Source: Alphaproteobacteria bacterium
GTDB lineage: Bacteria > Pseudomonadota > Alphaproteobacteria > CACIAM-22H2
Direction: 5' to 3'
Assembly: GCA_016793165.1 (NCBI GenBank)
Contig: JAEULA010000114.1
Coordinates: forward strand, 186,001-250,000
Length of the DNA stretch: 64,000 nt
The notes below the pieces were generated by a model. The model made no database searches, had not been told where the DNA came from, and saw only the letters and a program-made list of their open reading frames with translations. The number at the start of each line of letters is the position of its first letter. The first letter of the stretch is position 1. This document shows, piece by piece, positions 27,165 through 34,790 of this stretch. A program made the translations under genes and the position numbers.

Positions 27165-28451
27165 TCAGCCGCGGTTCTTCGCCATCAGCGGCTCCAGCCG
27201 CTGCGCCATCGCGGCCACCGCGGCGGCCGGCGCCTTCTGCCCGAGCATGGCCGCCTGCGTCTCCTCGCCGATGACATTGGTGAGGTCGACGGCGTTCTCC
27301 CAGTTCGCCACCTCGGCGCGATCGGCGCGCATCGCCTCGCGCATCCAGCGGCTCGCATAGGGGTCGGAGCTGATCTCGGGCCGTCCGAGCGAGGCGCGCG
27401 CCGTGGGGAAGAGGCCGACGTTCTTGTAGTAGAGGACCTGGATGTCGGGATTGGTCGTGAGGTGCAGCAGGAACTTCGCCGCCGCCCCGTCGGCCTTGGG
27501 GCCGTCGCCCTTCTTCATCAGCGACACGACATGGCCCCACTGGATCGCGCGCGGGCTGTCCCCGGCCTTGGCCACGGGCGTCGGCATCGGGATCACGTTG
27601 GCATCGTAGGCTTCGCCCTTGCCGCTCATCTGCCGCGCGAAGCTGCGCGCCACCGGGGCGTCGAAATACATCGCGGACTGCTCCTGCGCGAACAGTCGAC
27701 GCGAGTCGGGACGGTCGATGTCGACCGCGGCGAGGCCTTCCTTGACGAGGGCGACCATGAACTCGAGGGCCTGGACGGCCTGCGGCGAGTTGACCTTGAC
27801 GGCGCCGGCGTCGTCGAAGAACTGCGCGCCGAAGGTCCACATCCAGATCTGCACGTCCAGGAGGATCGACCCGTTGTTCTTGGTCGCCATCGGGTAGGGC
27901 ACCGAGTTGGCGTTCTTCTGCTTCGCCTTGCGCAGCGCGGCGACGAAGGCGTCGACCGTCGTCGGCAGCTCGCCGACCCCCGCATCGTCGAGCACCCGCT
28001 TGTTGGCGACCATCCCGATCGTGCCGCTGCACCAGGGCATGCCCATCTGCTTGCCGCGGATGCGGCCCATCGCCAGCAGCCCGGGGTCGATCAGCTTCTC
28101 GAGCTCGGCCTTGCCGTAGACCTCGTTGAGGTCGACCATCTGCGGCAGGCGGGCGAGCGACGGCAGCCAGCGGTCCTGGATCTGCACCACGTCCGGCACC
28201 TGGTTGCCGCGGATGCGCAGCAGCAGGTTGCGCTGCACGTCCCCCCACTGGAAGCCGACCCAGCTGACCTGCGTGCCGGAGTTCGCCTGCTCGAACGTCC
28301 GGATCATGTGCTCGATGCTCGGCTTGCTCGGCGCCTCCTCGGCGCTCCAGCCGAGGAACTCGATCTTCGCGGCCTGCGCGCGCGCCGCCGTCGAGGCGAG
28401 CGCCAGGGCAGGGGCCGCGGCGAGCAGCGTCCTGCGGGTCAGCTTGGTCAT
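27165..28451 (-). CDS. Carbohydrate ABC substrate-binding protein, importer 2
   Basis: A 428-residue periplasmic receptor. Signal peptide TKLTRRTLLAAAPALALASTAARA with a twin-arginine-like start, cleavage near ARA-QA. Family 1 landmarks: VPDVVQIQDRWLPSLARL, GMPWCSGTIGMVANKRVLDDAGV, FAQEQSAMYFDAPVA. ATG 28451 is preferred over one five codons upstream because the minus strand reads GGGAGGACACGAC just before it. It follows the permease of importer 3 by 34 nt. Confidence 0.92.
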   Translation of the reverse strand: MTKLTRRTLLAAAPALALASTAARAQAAKIEFLGWSAEEAPSKPSIEHMIRTFEQANSGTQVSWVGFQWGDVQRNLLLRIRGNQVPDVVQIQDRWLPSLARLPQMVDLNEVYGKAELEKLIDPGLLAMGRIRGKQMGMPWCSGTIGMVANKRVLDDAGVGELPTTVDAFVAALRKAKQKNANSVPYPMATKNNGSILLDVQIWMWTFGAQFFDDAGAVKVNSPQAVQALEFMVALVKEGLAAVDIDRPDSRRLFAQEQSAMYFDAPVARSFARQMSGKGEAYDANVIPMPTPVAKAGDSPRAIQWGHVVSLMKKGDGPKADGAAAKFLLHLTTNPDIQVLYYKNVGLFPTARASLGRPEISSDPYASRWMREAMRADRAEVANWENAVDLTNVIGEETQAAMLGQKAPAAAVAAMAQRLEPLMAKNRG

Positions 28452-28485
28452 GTCGTGTCCTCCCATTGTGGTTCGTCGGTCGTCG

Positions 28486-29316
28486 TCAGCTCGTCACCGC
28501 GCCCTGGGTCATGCCGCTGACCAGGAAGGGCTCGAGGATCAGGAAGAGAAGCAGGACGGGCAGCAGAGACAGCGATCCTGCGGCCATCAGCATCGTCCAG
28601 TCCACCGCGTGCTCGCCGATGAAGCTCTGCAACCCCACCGTCAGCAGCCAGTTCTCCGGTTTCGACACCAGCGTGCGCGCGAAGACGAAATCGGCCCAGG
28701 CGACGATCGCGAGATAGACGGCGCTCGCCGCCATGCCCGGCCGCGCGAGCGGCAGGGTGATGCGCCAGAGCGCGCCCAGCTCGCCGCAGCCGTCGATCAT
28801 CGCGGCCTGCTCGAGCTCCTGAGGGATGCCGTCGAAGAACCCCTTCAGCAGCCAGGCCGCGAAGGGCACGCCGACGGCCGCGTTGGCCAGCATCAGCCCC
28901 CAGATCGAATCGATCATCCCGAAGGTCGTGAACATGATGAAGAACGGGATCACGATCAGGGTCGGCGGCAGCATCTTGCTCAGCAGCAGGACGAAGCCCG
29001 CCGCCTGCTGCCCGCGGCTGCGGTAGCGCGACAGCGAGTAGCCGGCGAGCGTCGACACGACCAGCGCGATCGCGACCGAGCCGCATGTCACGGCGGCGCT
29101 GTTCAGGAACCAGCGCAGCACCGGCTTGCGCGCCAGCACTTCGGCATAGGCCGCAAAGGACGCGGTGGCGAGCGGCGGTACGAGGGGCGGATCGCGCGAC
29201 AGGACGATCGTGGTCGGCAGCATCGAGGTCACGAACATCCAGTACACGGGGAACAGGATGACGGTCGCCAGCGCCAGCGCGGCGATCAGCGTCGGGATGC
29301 GGTGCCGGGCAGGCAT
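28486..29316 (-). CDS. Sugar ABC transporter permease (MalG type), importer 3
   Basis: A 276-residue permease with six helices, the coupling loop LEQAAMIDGCGELGALWRITLPLARPG, and a MalG-type C-terminus FLVSGMTQGAVTS. ATG 29316 lies 1 nt beyond the stop of its partner permease, so the two are translationally linked. Confidence 0.92.
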   Translation of the reverse strand: MPARHRIPTLIAALALATVILFPVYWMFVTSMLPTTIVLSRDPPLVPPLATASFAAYAEVLARKPVLRWFLNSAAVTCGSVAIALVVSTLAGYSLSRYRSRGQQAAGFVLLLSKMLPPTLIVIPFFIMFTTFGMIDSIWGLMLANAAVGVPFAAWLLKGFFDGIPQELEQAAMIDGCGELGALWRITLPLARPGMAASAVYLAIVAWADFVFARTLVSKPENWLLTVGLQSFIGEHAVDWTMLMAAGSLSLLPVLLLFLILEPFLVSGMTQGAVTS

Positions 29317-29317
29317 C

Positions 29318-30193
29318 TCAGAAGAACCGCGCGCGCAGGCGCGGCAGCGCAAGCAGCACCAGGGCCGCGCACAGTGCCATCATCATGAGCCCCATCGCCG
29401 AGGCGGAGCCGAGACGAAAGAACTGGAACGCCTCGAGGTAGACCCGCAGCGCCAGCGTCTCGGTCGCGCCCGCCGGCCCGCCGCCGGTCGCGGCGAAGAT
29501 GATGTCGAGCTCCTTGAACACCCAGAGCGAATGGAGGATCACCGCGAGCAGCGCCGGCCCGCGGATGCCGGGCCAGGTGACGTAGCGGAACTGGTCGCGT
29601 GCCGAGGCGCCGTCGATGCGCGCGGCCTCGTAGAGCGTGTGCGGGATCGCCTGCATCGCCGCGAGCAGGGTGAGCGCGAAGAACGGAAAGCCCTTCCACA
29701 CCGTCGGCACGATGACGGCGAACATCGCCGTCTCCTGGCGCGCGTACCAGGCGACGTCGCCGCTCATCAGGCCGAGCGTGCGCAGGATCGAATTGACGAC
29801 GCCGTAGCTGCCGTCGAGCAGCCAGAGGAAGGCGATGCTCGTGACCACGCCGGGCACGGCCCAGGGCAGCATCATCAGGCTGCGGATCCAGCGGCGTGCG
29901 GGGAAGGCGCGGTTGAGCAGCAGTGCGAGGCCGAGCCCGATCAGGAACGCCGGCAGCACCGAGCCGACGACGTAGATCGCCGAGCGCAGCAGCGCCTCCC
30001 AGTTGGCGGGCTCGTCGAGGATGCGCTCGAAATTGCCCCAGCCGCGCGGCAGCCGATCGAGCCGCGCGATGTTCATCGTGCGCCCCTCGCGCGTGCTCAC
30101 GTTCACCGCGACCCACAGCGGGTACGCGATCAGGAAGATCACCGCGACGATCGCCGGCGACAGCAGCGCGTAGGCGAGGAAAGGGCGGCGCAT
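29318..30193 (-). CDS. Sugar ABC transporter permease (MalF type), importer 3
   Basis: A 291-residue permease starting MRRPFLAYALLSPAIVAVI at 30193. Coupling loop LYEAARIDGASARDQFRYVTWPGIRGP and the KELDIIFAATGGGP segment are typical of MalF-like subunits. An in-frame ATG at 30286 would extend the protein through the REP-like element; this is rejected because the extension has no membrane-protein character and reads through the repeat. Confidence 0.92.
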   Translation of the reverse strand: MRRPFLAYALLSPAIVAVIFLIAYPLWVAVNVSTREGRTMNIARLDRLPRGWGNFERILDEPANWEALLRSAIYVVGSVLPAFLIGLGLALLLNRAFPARRWIRSLMMLPWAVPGVVTSIAFLWLLDGSYGVVNSILRTLGLMSGDVAWYARQETAMFAVIVPTVWKGFPFFALTLLAAMQAIPHTLYEAARIDGASARDQFRYVTWPGIRGPALLAVILHSLWVFKELDIIFAATGGGPAGATETLALRVYLEAFQFFRLGSASAMGLMMMALCAALVLLALPRLRARFF

Positions 30194-30208
30194 CAGGATC
30201 GAGCCAAG

Positions 30209-30357
30209 ACCGTCCCCCTCGAAGAGGGGGACAGGCGCCGCGCAGCGGCGCCAGGGGGAGAGTCGAAGCGCATTCGTCCGAGGCATGTCGCGACGCCGCG
30301 GCCAAGACTCTCCCCCTGGCCGCTTCGCGGCCCGTCCCCGTCTTCGAGGGGGACGGT
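30209..30357. repeat. Pair of inverted REP-like palindromic units
   Basis: The unit at 30209-30264 (starting accgtccccctcgaag) recurs in reverse complement at 30306-30357 (ending cttcgagggggacggt), with 41 nt between. Each unit is itself palindromic: the ccccctc/gaggggg halves and the central cgccgcgcagcggcg-like core can fold. This is the architecture of a bacterial interspersed REP pair. It sits between the binding-protein gene (30393-31634) and its first permease. Confidence 0.78.
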
Positions 30358-30392
30358 TGAACGAGGGGGAGTGAGTCGCAGCGTCACGCCGA

Positions 30393-31634
30393 TCACTTCA
30401 GCGGAATCTGGCGCTCCAGATTGCGCTGCAGGTCGGCGAGGACCGTCGCGGTCGGCGTGTCCGAGCTCTGCATGCGCATCGCCGCCTGCGCCACCGCGCG
30501 CGCGAACTCGTTGTAGTTCTCGCGCACGCTCGGCACGACCGGGAACAGGTTGCGCGCTTCCGCGGCCGAGGCATTGACGAGCTTGAGATGCGGCAGCTTC
30601 TCGGCCTGTGCCGCGCCCAGCGCGTCGCGCCGCGGAGCGGGTGAGCCCGTGAGCACGGTGAACTGCTCCTGCAGCGCCGGCGAGGTCGCGGCCCTGATGA
30701 ACTCCCAGACCAGGTCGGCCTTGCGGCCCGTGGTCTTGGCCGCGATGTGGAAGGAGTTCGAGGTGCCGCCGCTGACGAACTTGAACGGCAGCCGCGCCAT
30801 CTTCAGATGCGGCCGCACCGCCTCGGGCGCGCGCTGCGTGATCGGAAAGACCCACGGGCCGTCGCGCAGGAACGCCGCCTTGCCATCGGCGAAGATCTGG
30901 CGCGTCGACTCGGTCGACTGGCCGGGCGGCGCGAAACGCACCGACTTGCGATACTGCTCGAAGGCGTCGACGATCTTCGGATCGGTGAAGCGGTAGCGCC
31001 CGCCCTCGAGCCAGTCGAGGCCCAGCCCGGTGACCCATGTGCCCACGTCGACGAGCAGCTGCGGATGCTCGACCGTGGTGGTCGCGAGGCCGAACACGCC
31101 CTGGTCGCGCTTCGTCGTCTTCTCGATCGCGGCGAGCCACTGCTCGGGCGTGGTCGGCACGCCGAGCCCGGCCTCCGCCAGGAGCTTCTCGTTGTAGTAG
31201 AGGATGCTGCCGTAGCCCATCAGCAGCACGCCCTGCGTCTTGCCGTCCCAGACCATCTCCTCGCGCAGCGGCGTCCATGTCGCGGGGATGTCGGTGCCCT
31301 TGAGGCGGTCGTCGAGCGGCGCCAGCCAGTCCTGCGCCGCGAAGCTCGGGAAGTTGCGCGCCGGCAGATGCACGATGTCCGGCGGATTGTTGCCGGCGAA
31401 GCGCGTCGTCATCTGGTTCACGAACTGCGCGAAGGGAATCTGGAACAGGTTCACCTTCACGCCGGCGTTCTTCGATTCGAACTCGGCGATCACCGCGCGC
31501 AGCCATTCGCGATTGCCCGGCTCCTCGGCCTGCCAGCTCGGGAACTCGAGCGTGACGGCCTGGGCGCGCGCGATCGAGGGCGCGGCGAGCGCAGCGGCCG
31601 AGGCGGCGAGCATCTGTCGACGATGGAGCTTCAT
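30393..31634 (-). CDS. Carbohydrate ABC substrate-binding protein, importer 3
   Basis: A 413-residue periplasmic receptor with signal peptide KLHRRQMLAASAAALAAPSIARAQA. Family 1 landmarks include PPDIVHLPARNFPSFA, LLMGYGSILYYNEKLLAEAGL, FADGKAAFLRDGPWVF and a C-terminal SVRENYNEFARAV. It follows the MR/MLE dehydratase by 30 nt and precedes two permeases, so it most likely binds the sugar acid or precursor processed by the neighbouring enzymes. Confidence 0.92.
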   Translation of the reverse strand: MKLHRRQMLAASAAALAAPSIARAQAVTLEFPSWQAEEPGNREWLRAVIAEFESKNAGVKVNLFQIPFAQFVNQMTTRFAGNNPPDIVHLPARNFPSFAAQDWLAPLDDRLKGTDIPATWTPLREEMVWDGKTQGVLLMGYGSILYYNEKLLAEAGLGVPTTPEQWLAAIEKTTKRDQGVFGLATTTVEHPQLLVDVGTWVTGLGLDWLEGGRYRFTDPKIVDAFEQYRKSVRFAPPGQSTESTRQIFADGKAAFLRDGPWVFPITQRAPEAVRPHLKMARLPFKFVSGGTSNSFHIAAKTTGRKADLVWEFIRAATSPALQEQFTVLTGSPAPRRDALGAAQAEKLPHLKLVNASAAEARNLFPVVPSVRENYNEFARAVAQAAMRMQSSDTPTATVLADLQRNLERQIPLK

Positions 31635-31664
31635 GACTGGGGTCCTCCCGAGATGTGCGGCGCT

Positions 31665-32855
31665 TCAGCGCTTCACGACATGTTGCCAGACATCGGCGGT
31701 CGGTTCGACGCCGTGCCCGATACCCGTGGGCAGATGGAAGAAGCCGGCCTGGCAGCGCATGTCGCCGCTCACGTAGCGCAGGTTCTTGTCGAAGATGGAG
31801 TGCTGGTACTCGTGGTACGGCACGTTGGGCAGGGCGGCGGCGGCATGCAGGCTCGCGGCCTGGAAGATGCCGATGCCGATCGAGGCGTGCGGGATGACCT
31901 TGCAGTGGAAGGCCTCGGCCATGCGCGCGATCTTCATGAACTCGGTCACGCCGGTATGGCCCATCTCGGGCTGCACGATGTCCATGCAGCGCCTGATGAA
32001 GCGTGGCCGGTATTCGTAGGCGGTGCGCCATTCCTCGCCGAGCGCCACCGAGGTGCGCACGCTCGCCGCGACCTGGGCCTGGCCGTCGATGTCCTCGGGC
32101 TGGCACGGCGCCTCGGCGAAGTAGAGGTCGTGGCGGTCCATCGCGTCGATCAGCTTGATCGCCTGCAGCGCCGTCCACTTCCAGTGCATGTCGCACATGA
32201 TCTTCGGCTTGGGGCCGAGGCTCGCGCGCAGCGCCGCGATCTCGGCGACGTCGCCGTCGTCGGCCACGGCCGAGGCGAACTTCACCGCGTCGAAGCCCCT
32301 AGCGATCCAATCCTGCGCCATCGCCACGCGCTCGGGCAGCGTCGGCTTGGGCAGACCCGAGACATAGGCCGGGATCTTGGTCTCGCGGATGCCGCCGAGC
32401 AACCGCGCGAGCGGCACGCCGGCGAGCTTCGCGGCGAGGTCCCAGACCGCGATGTCGACGCCGGCGAGCGCGTCGACGTAGTAGCCACCGAAGAATCCGC
32501 GCACGCGCATCAGGTCGTAGAGATCCTCGTGCAGCACGCCGGGATCGCGCGGATCGCGGCCGACCATGATCGGGCCGAGCAGGTCCCCGATGATCTCGGT
32601 GACGGCGCCGGGCGCGACGATGCCGTAGGTCTCGCCCCAGCCCACGGCCCCGCTCCTGCTCGTGACCTTCACCAGGACCGACATGTCGGTCCGGGGATAG
32701 ACGGAGCGGTTGCCCTTGCGCACGAAATAGCCGCGCTCGTTGATGCTCTCGCCCGCGCGCAGTGCGCCGAGATAGGGGACGTCGCGGGGAATGGAGATGA
32801 TGAAGGTCTCGACCTTCGCGATCGCCTCGGTGCTCGACATCTCGTCCGCTCTCAT
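31665..32855 (-). CDS. Mandelate racemase/muconate-lactonising-family dehydratase (enolase superfamily)
   Basis: A 396-residue cytoplasmic enzyme with an N-terminal capping domain and a barrel carrying the three Mg ligands: Asp in MCDMHWKW, Glu in FAEAPC, Glu in ALGEEW. A lysine in DAVKFAS stands where the KxK pair of mandelate racemase begins, but the second lysine is missing. His in VIPHASIG is the likely general base. Members dehydrate acid sugars to 2-keto-3-deoxy acids. The start overlaps the DapA-family stop (ATGA), so substrate flow from this dehydratase to that lyase is likely. Sugar identity is not assigned. Confidence 0.88.
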   Translation of the reverse strand: MRADEMSSTEAIAKVETFIISIPRDVPYLGALRAGESINERGYFVRKGNRSVYPRTDMSVLVKVTSRSGAVGWGETYGIVAPGAVTEIIGDLLGPIMVGRDPRDPGVLHEDLYDLMRVRGFFGGYYVDALAGVDIAVWDLAAKLAGVPLARLLGGIRETKIPAYVSGLPKPTLPERVAMAQDWIARGFDAVKFASAVADDGDVAEIAALRASLGPKPKIMCDMHWKWTALQAIKLIDAMDRHDLYFAEAPCQPEDIDGQAQVAASVRTSVALGEEWRTAYEYRPRFIRRCMDIVQPEMGHTGVTEFMKIARMAEAFHCKVIPHASIGIGIFQAASLHAAAALPNVPYHEYQHSIFDKNLRYVSGDMRCQAGFFHLPTGIGHGVEPTADVWQHVVKR

Positions 32856-33793
32856 CCCGGCCAGGGGCCGAGCTCGCTGGTGAGCCGCGCCATCTCGGCG
32901 AGGCCGAATTCGCCCGGCGCGATCGCCGGCGCGCGGTCATGGATCTCCGTGATCCCTATGCGCCGCGCGAAGAGCCGCTTGCCGTAGCAGAGCATGATCG
33001 GCAGCGACTGCAGCACGAAGGTCACGAAGGGCAGCACGCTGCGGTGGAGGCGCTCGGCCTCGGCAAGGTCGGCGGGCGTGCCGGCGGCCCAATGCCTGAA
33101 GATCCGCACCTGTAGGTCGAAGACGTCGGGGGCGGGGATCAGGCCGACGCAGCCGCTGCGCAGGTTGGTCATCAGCTCGCGGCCGCCATGGCCGCAGAAG
33201 ACGTCGAAGGCGCCGCCGCTGTCGGCGATCAGCCGCGCGACGTTGATCGCCGGGCCCTCGCCCTTGAGCAGCCTGATATTGGCGTGGTTGCGGCCGAGCG
33301 CCTGCAGGCTGGCATTCGTCAGCGCCACGGCGAGGTTGGTCGGGTTGTTCTGCACGCCTACCGGCACGCGCGCGCTCTCCGCGACCGCGCCGATGAACTT
33401 CACGTACTCCGCCTCGGGATAGCCCGGTGTGAGCGGCGGCTGCAGGATGACCCAGTCGGCGCCGTTGGCCTCGGCCATGCGGACGAACTCGCGCTGGCCG
33501 GCGATGCTCTGCTCGGCGACGGTGACGGCGAGCGGCACGCGGCCGCCGATGTCGCGCGCGACCATCTCGACCAGGGCGCGGCGTTCGCTCGTCTCGAGGC
33601 GGTTCACCTCCGTGACGAGGCCGAGGATGGCGATGCCATGCGCGCCCGCGGCGAGACAGGCCTCGACCTGCCGGCGCATCGCGCCAGCGTCGAGCCGTCC
33701 CGAGGAATCGAAGAAGGCGTAGAGGATCGGATAGACGCCGGCGAAGCCGGTTCGCGACGGCAGCGGCGGCGGATTCATGCGCGGGCCCGTCAT
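32852..33793 (-). CDS. DapA/NAL-family lyase or dehydratase
   Basis: A 313-residue TIM-barrel aldolase-fold protein. Schiff-base lysine in RLLKGEG; loop AILGLVTEVNRL replaces GTTGE-type sequence. As in the 23505 paralogue, the DapA tyrosine motif is changed, here GVQNNPTN. The pair of Gln-bearing paralogues in one cluster suggests a catabolic role such as 2-keto-3-deoxy sugar acid cleavage or dehydration. It starts 1 nt beyond the PhyH-family stop; an in-frame ATG at 33778 is an alternative start. Confidence 0.85.
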   Translation of the reverse strand: MTGPRMNPPPLPSRTGFAGVYPILYAFFDSSGRLDAGAMRRQVEACLAAGAHGIAILGLVTEVNRLETSERRALVEMVARDIGGRVPLAVTVAEQSIAGQREFVRMAEANGADWVILQPPLTPGYPEAEYVKFIGAVAESARVPVGVQNNPTNLAVALTNASLQALGRNHANIRLLKGEGPAINVARLIADSGGAFDVFCGHGGRELMTNLRSGCVGLIPAPDVFDLQVRIFRHWAAGTPADLAEAERLHRSVLPFVTFVLQSLPIMLCYGKRLFARRIGITEIHDRAPAIAPGEFGLAEMARLTSELGPWPG

Positions 33794-33794
33794 C

Positions 33795-34670
33795 TCACGC
33801 GCGCGCCTGCGTCTTGCCGAAGAAGTGGTGCTTCAGCATCGTCTGCGCCTTGTACACCGAGCCGCCGACCGGCGGCGTCGGGAAGGGCATGCGCACCGGC
33901 GCCTTCTCCATGCGATAGTCGTCCGGTTCCCGGCCGCGCACGAGCCGGGCGCGGAAGTCCGCATAGTCGGGTGCGCCGCGCAGCGGCCAAGCGTCGGCGG
34001 CGGCATATTCGTAGAGCAGGAACCTGCGCGACCGTCCGGAGCGGTTGAAGTCCGAGCCGTGCACCGCCATCGCGTGATGGATGCTGATCGAGCCGGCGCG
34101 GCCGGTGACGGGCAGCGCCGGGGCCACGTCGAGCCCGGTGGCCGCGATGTCGATCGCGCCGGCGAAGAACTCGCCGCTGTGGTGGTCGTGGAGCGGGCCG
34201 CGATGGCTGCCGGGCATCACCATCATCGGGCCGTTCTCGGCGTCGATGTCGTCGATCATCACGCCCACGGCGAGCACGTCGGCATTGCTGTGCGGATAGA
34301 AGGCCCAGTCCTGATGCCACTCGACCGAGGCACCGCCGGCGCCGAGCTTGGTGTTGATCTTCGAGCCGTGCAGGCGGATCGCGTCGCCGATCAGCGGCGC
34401 GATCGCGTCGAGGATCACGGGATGCTTCGCCAGCTCCCAGAAGAACTCAAAATGCTTGTGCGGCCAGGTGATGCGCCGGATCGCCGGCGCCTCGGGCGCG
34501 TGCCAGGGCTCGAGGTCGTAGACCGCGTCGCTCTCGCGCATGCCATGCCCGGAGGCGAGGATGCGATCGGTCTCGCGCCGCAGCTCGGCGGTCAGCGCCG
34601 GGCCAAGATGGCCGGGCAGCACGACGAAGCCGTCGCGGCGATAGGTCTCGACCTGGCTCGCTTCGAGCAT
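33795..34670 (-). CDS. Phytanoyl-CoA dioxygenase (PhyH)-family Fe(II)/2-oxoglutarate oxygenase
   Basis: A 291-residue non-haem iron oxygenase. The facial triad is visible: H119 and D121 in WHQDWAFY, and the distal His in VHGSDFNRSGRSRR (about H204), where a nearby Arg would bind 2-oxoglutarate. Bacterial PhyH members hydroxylate diverse small molecules. It is the first gene of the 12-gene minus-strand cluster and starts at ATG 34670, 45 nt from the GntR-like operator. The reading frame stays open far upstream, but that part lies antisense to the LacI and cyclase genes and is not coding. Confidence 0.88.
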   Translation of the reverse strand: MLEASQVETYRRDGFVVLPGHLGPALTAELRRETDRILASGHGMRESDAVYDLEPWHAPEAPAIRRITWPHKHFEFFWELAKHPVILDAIAPLIGDAIRLHGSKINTKLGAGGASVEWHQDWAFYPHSNADVLAVGVMIDDIDAENGPMMVMPGSHRGPLHDHHSGEFFAGAIDIAATGLDVAPALPVTGRAGSISIHHAMAVHGSDFNRSGRSRRFLLYEYAAADAWPLRGAPDYADFRARLVRGREPDDYRMEKAPVRMPFPTPPVGGSVYKAQTMLKHHFFGKTQARA

Positions 34671-34714
34671 GGGCGTTGCGATCTCCCCTGGCGTCCCGGC
34701 TTCCGTCGTCGGAG

Positions 34715-34728
34715 TGTTACCGGTAACA
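34715..34728. promoter_or_regulatory. Perfect GntR/LacI-type operator palindrome
   Basis: tgttaccggtaaca is a perfect 14-bp palindrome with a central CpG, the hallmark of LacI-family operators, and is very close to the Escherichia coli GntR operator pattern (ATGTTACC-GTAACAT). It lies in the 120-bp divergent gap, 45 nt from the PhyH start and 63 nt from the LacI-family start. One site could control both directions. Confidence 0.85.
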
Positions 34729-34790
34729 TTGCCCTCGATGGTAGCCGCGCCCCGGCGGCTTGCCAATCTGATTTCCCGGGAGGAAGGGCG

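Noticed and set aside
30194..30286. Extension of the importer 3 permease to an upstream ATG at 30286.
   Set aside because: The added residues are encoded by the REP-like element and do not resemble a permease N-terminus.
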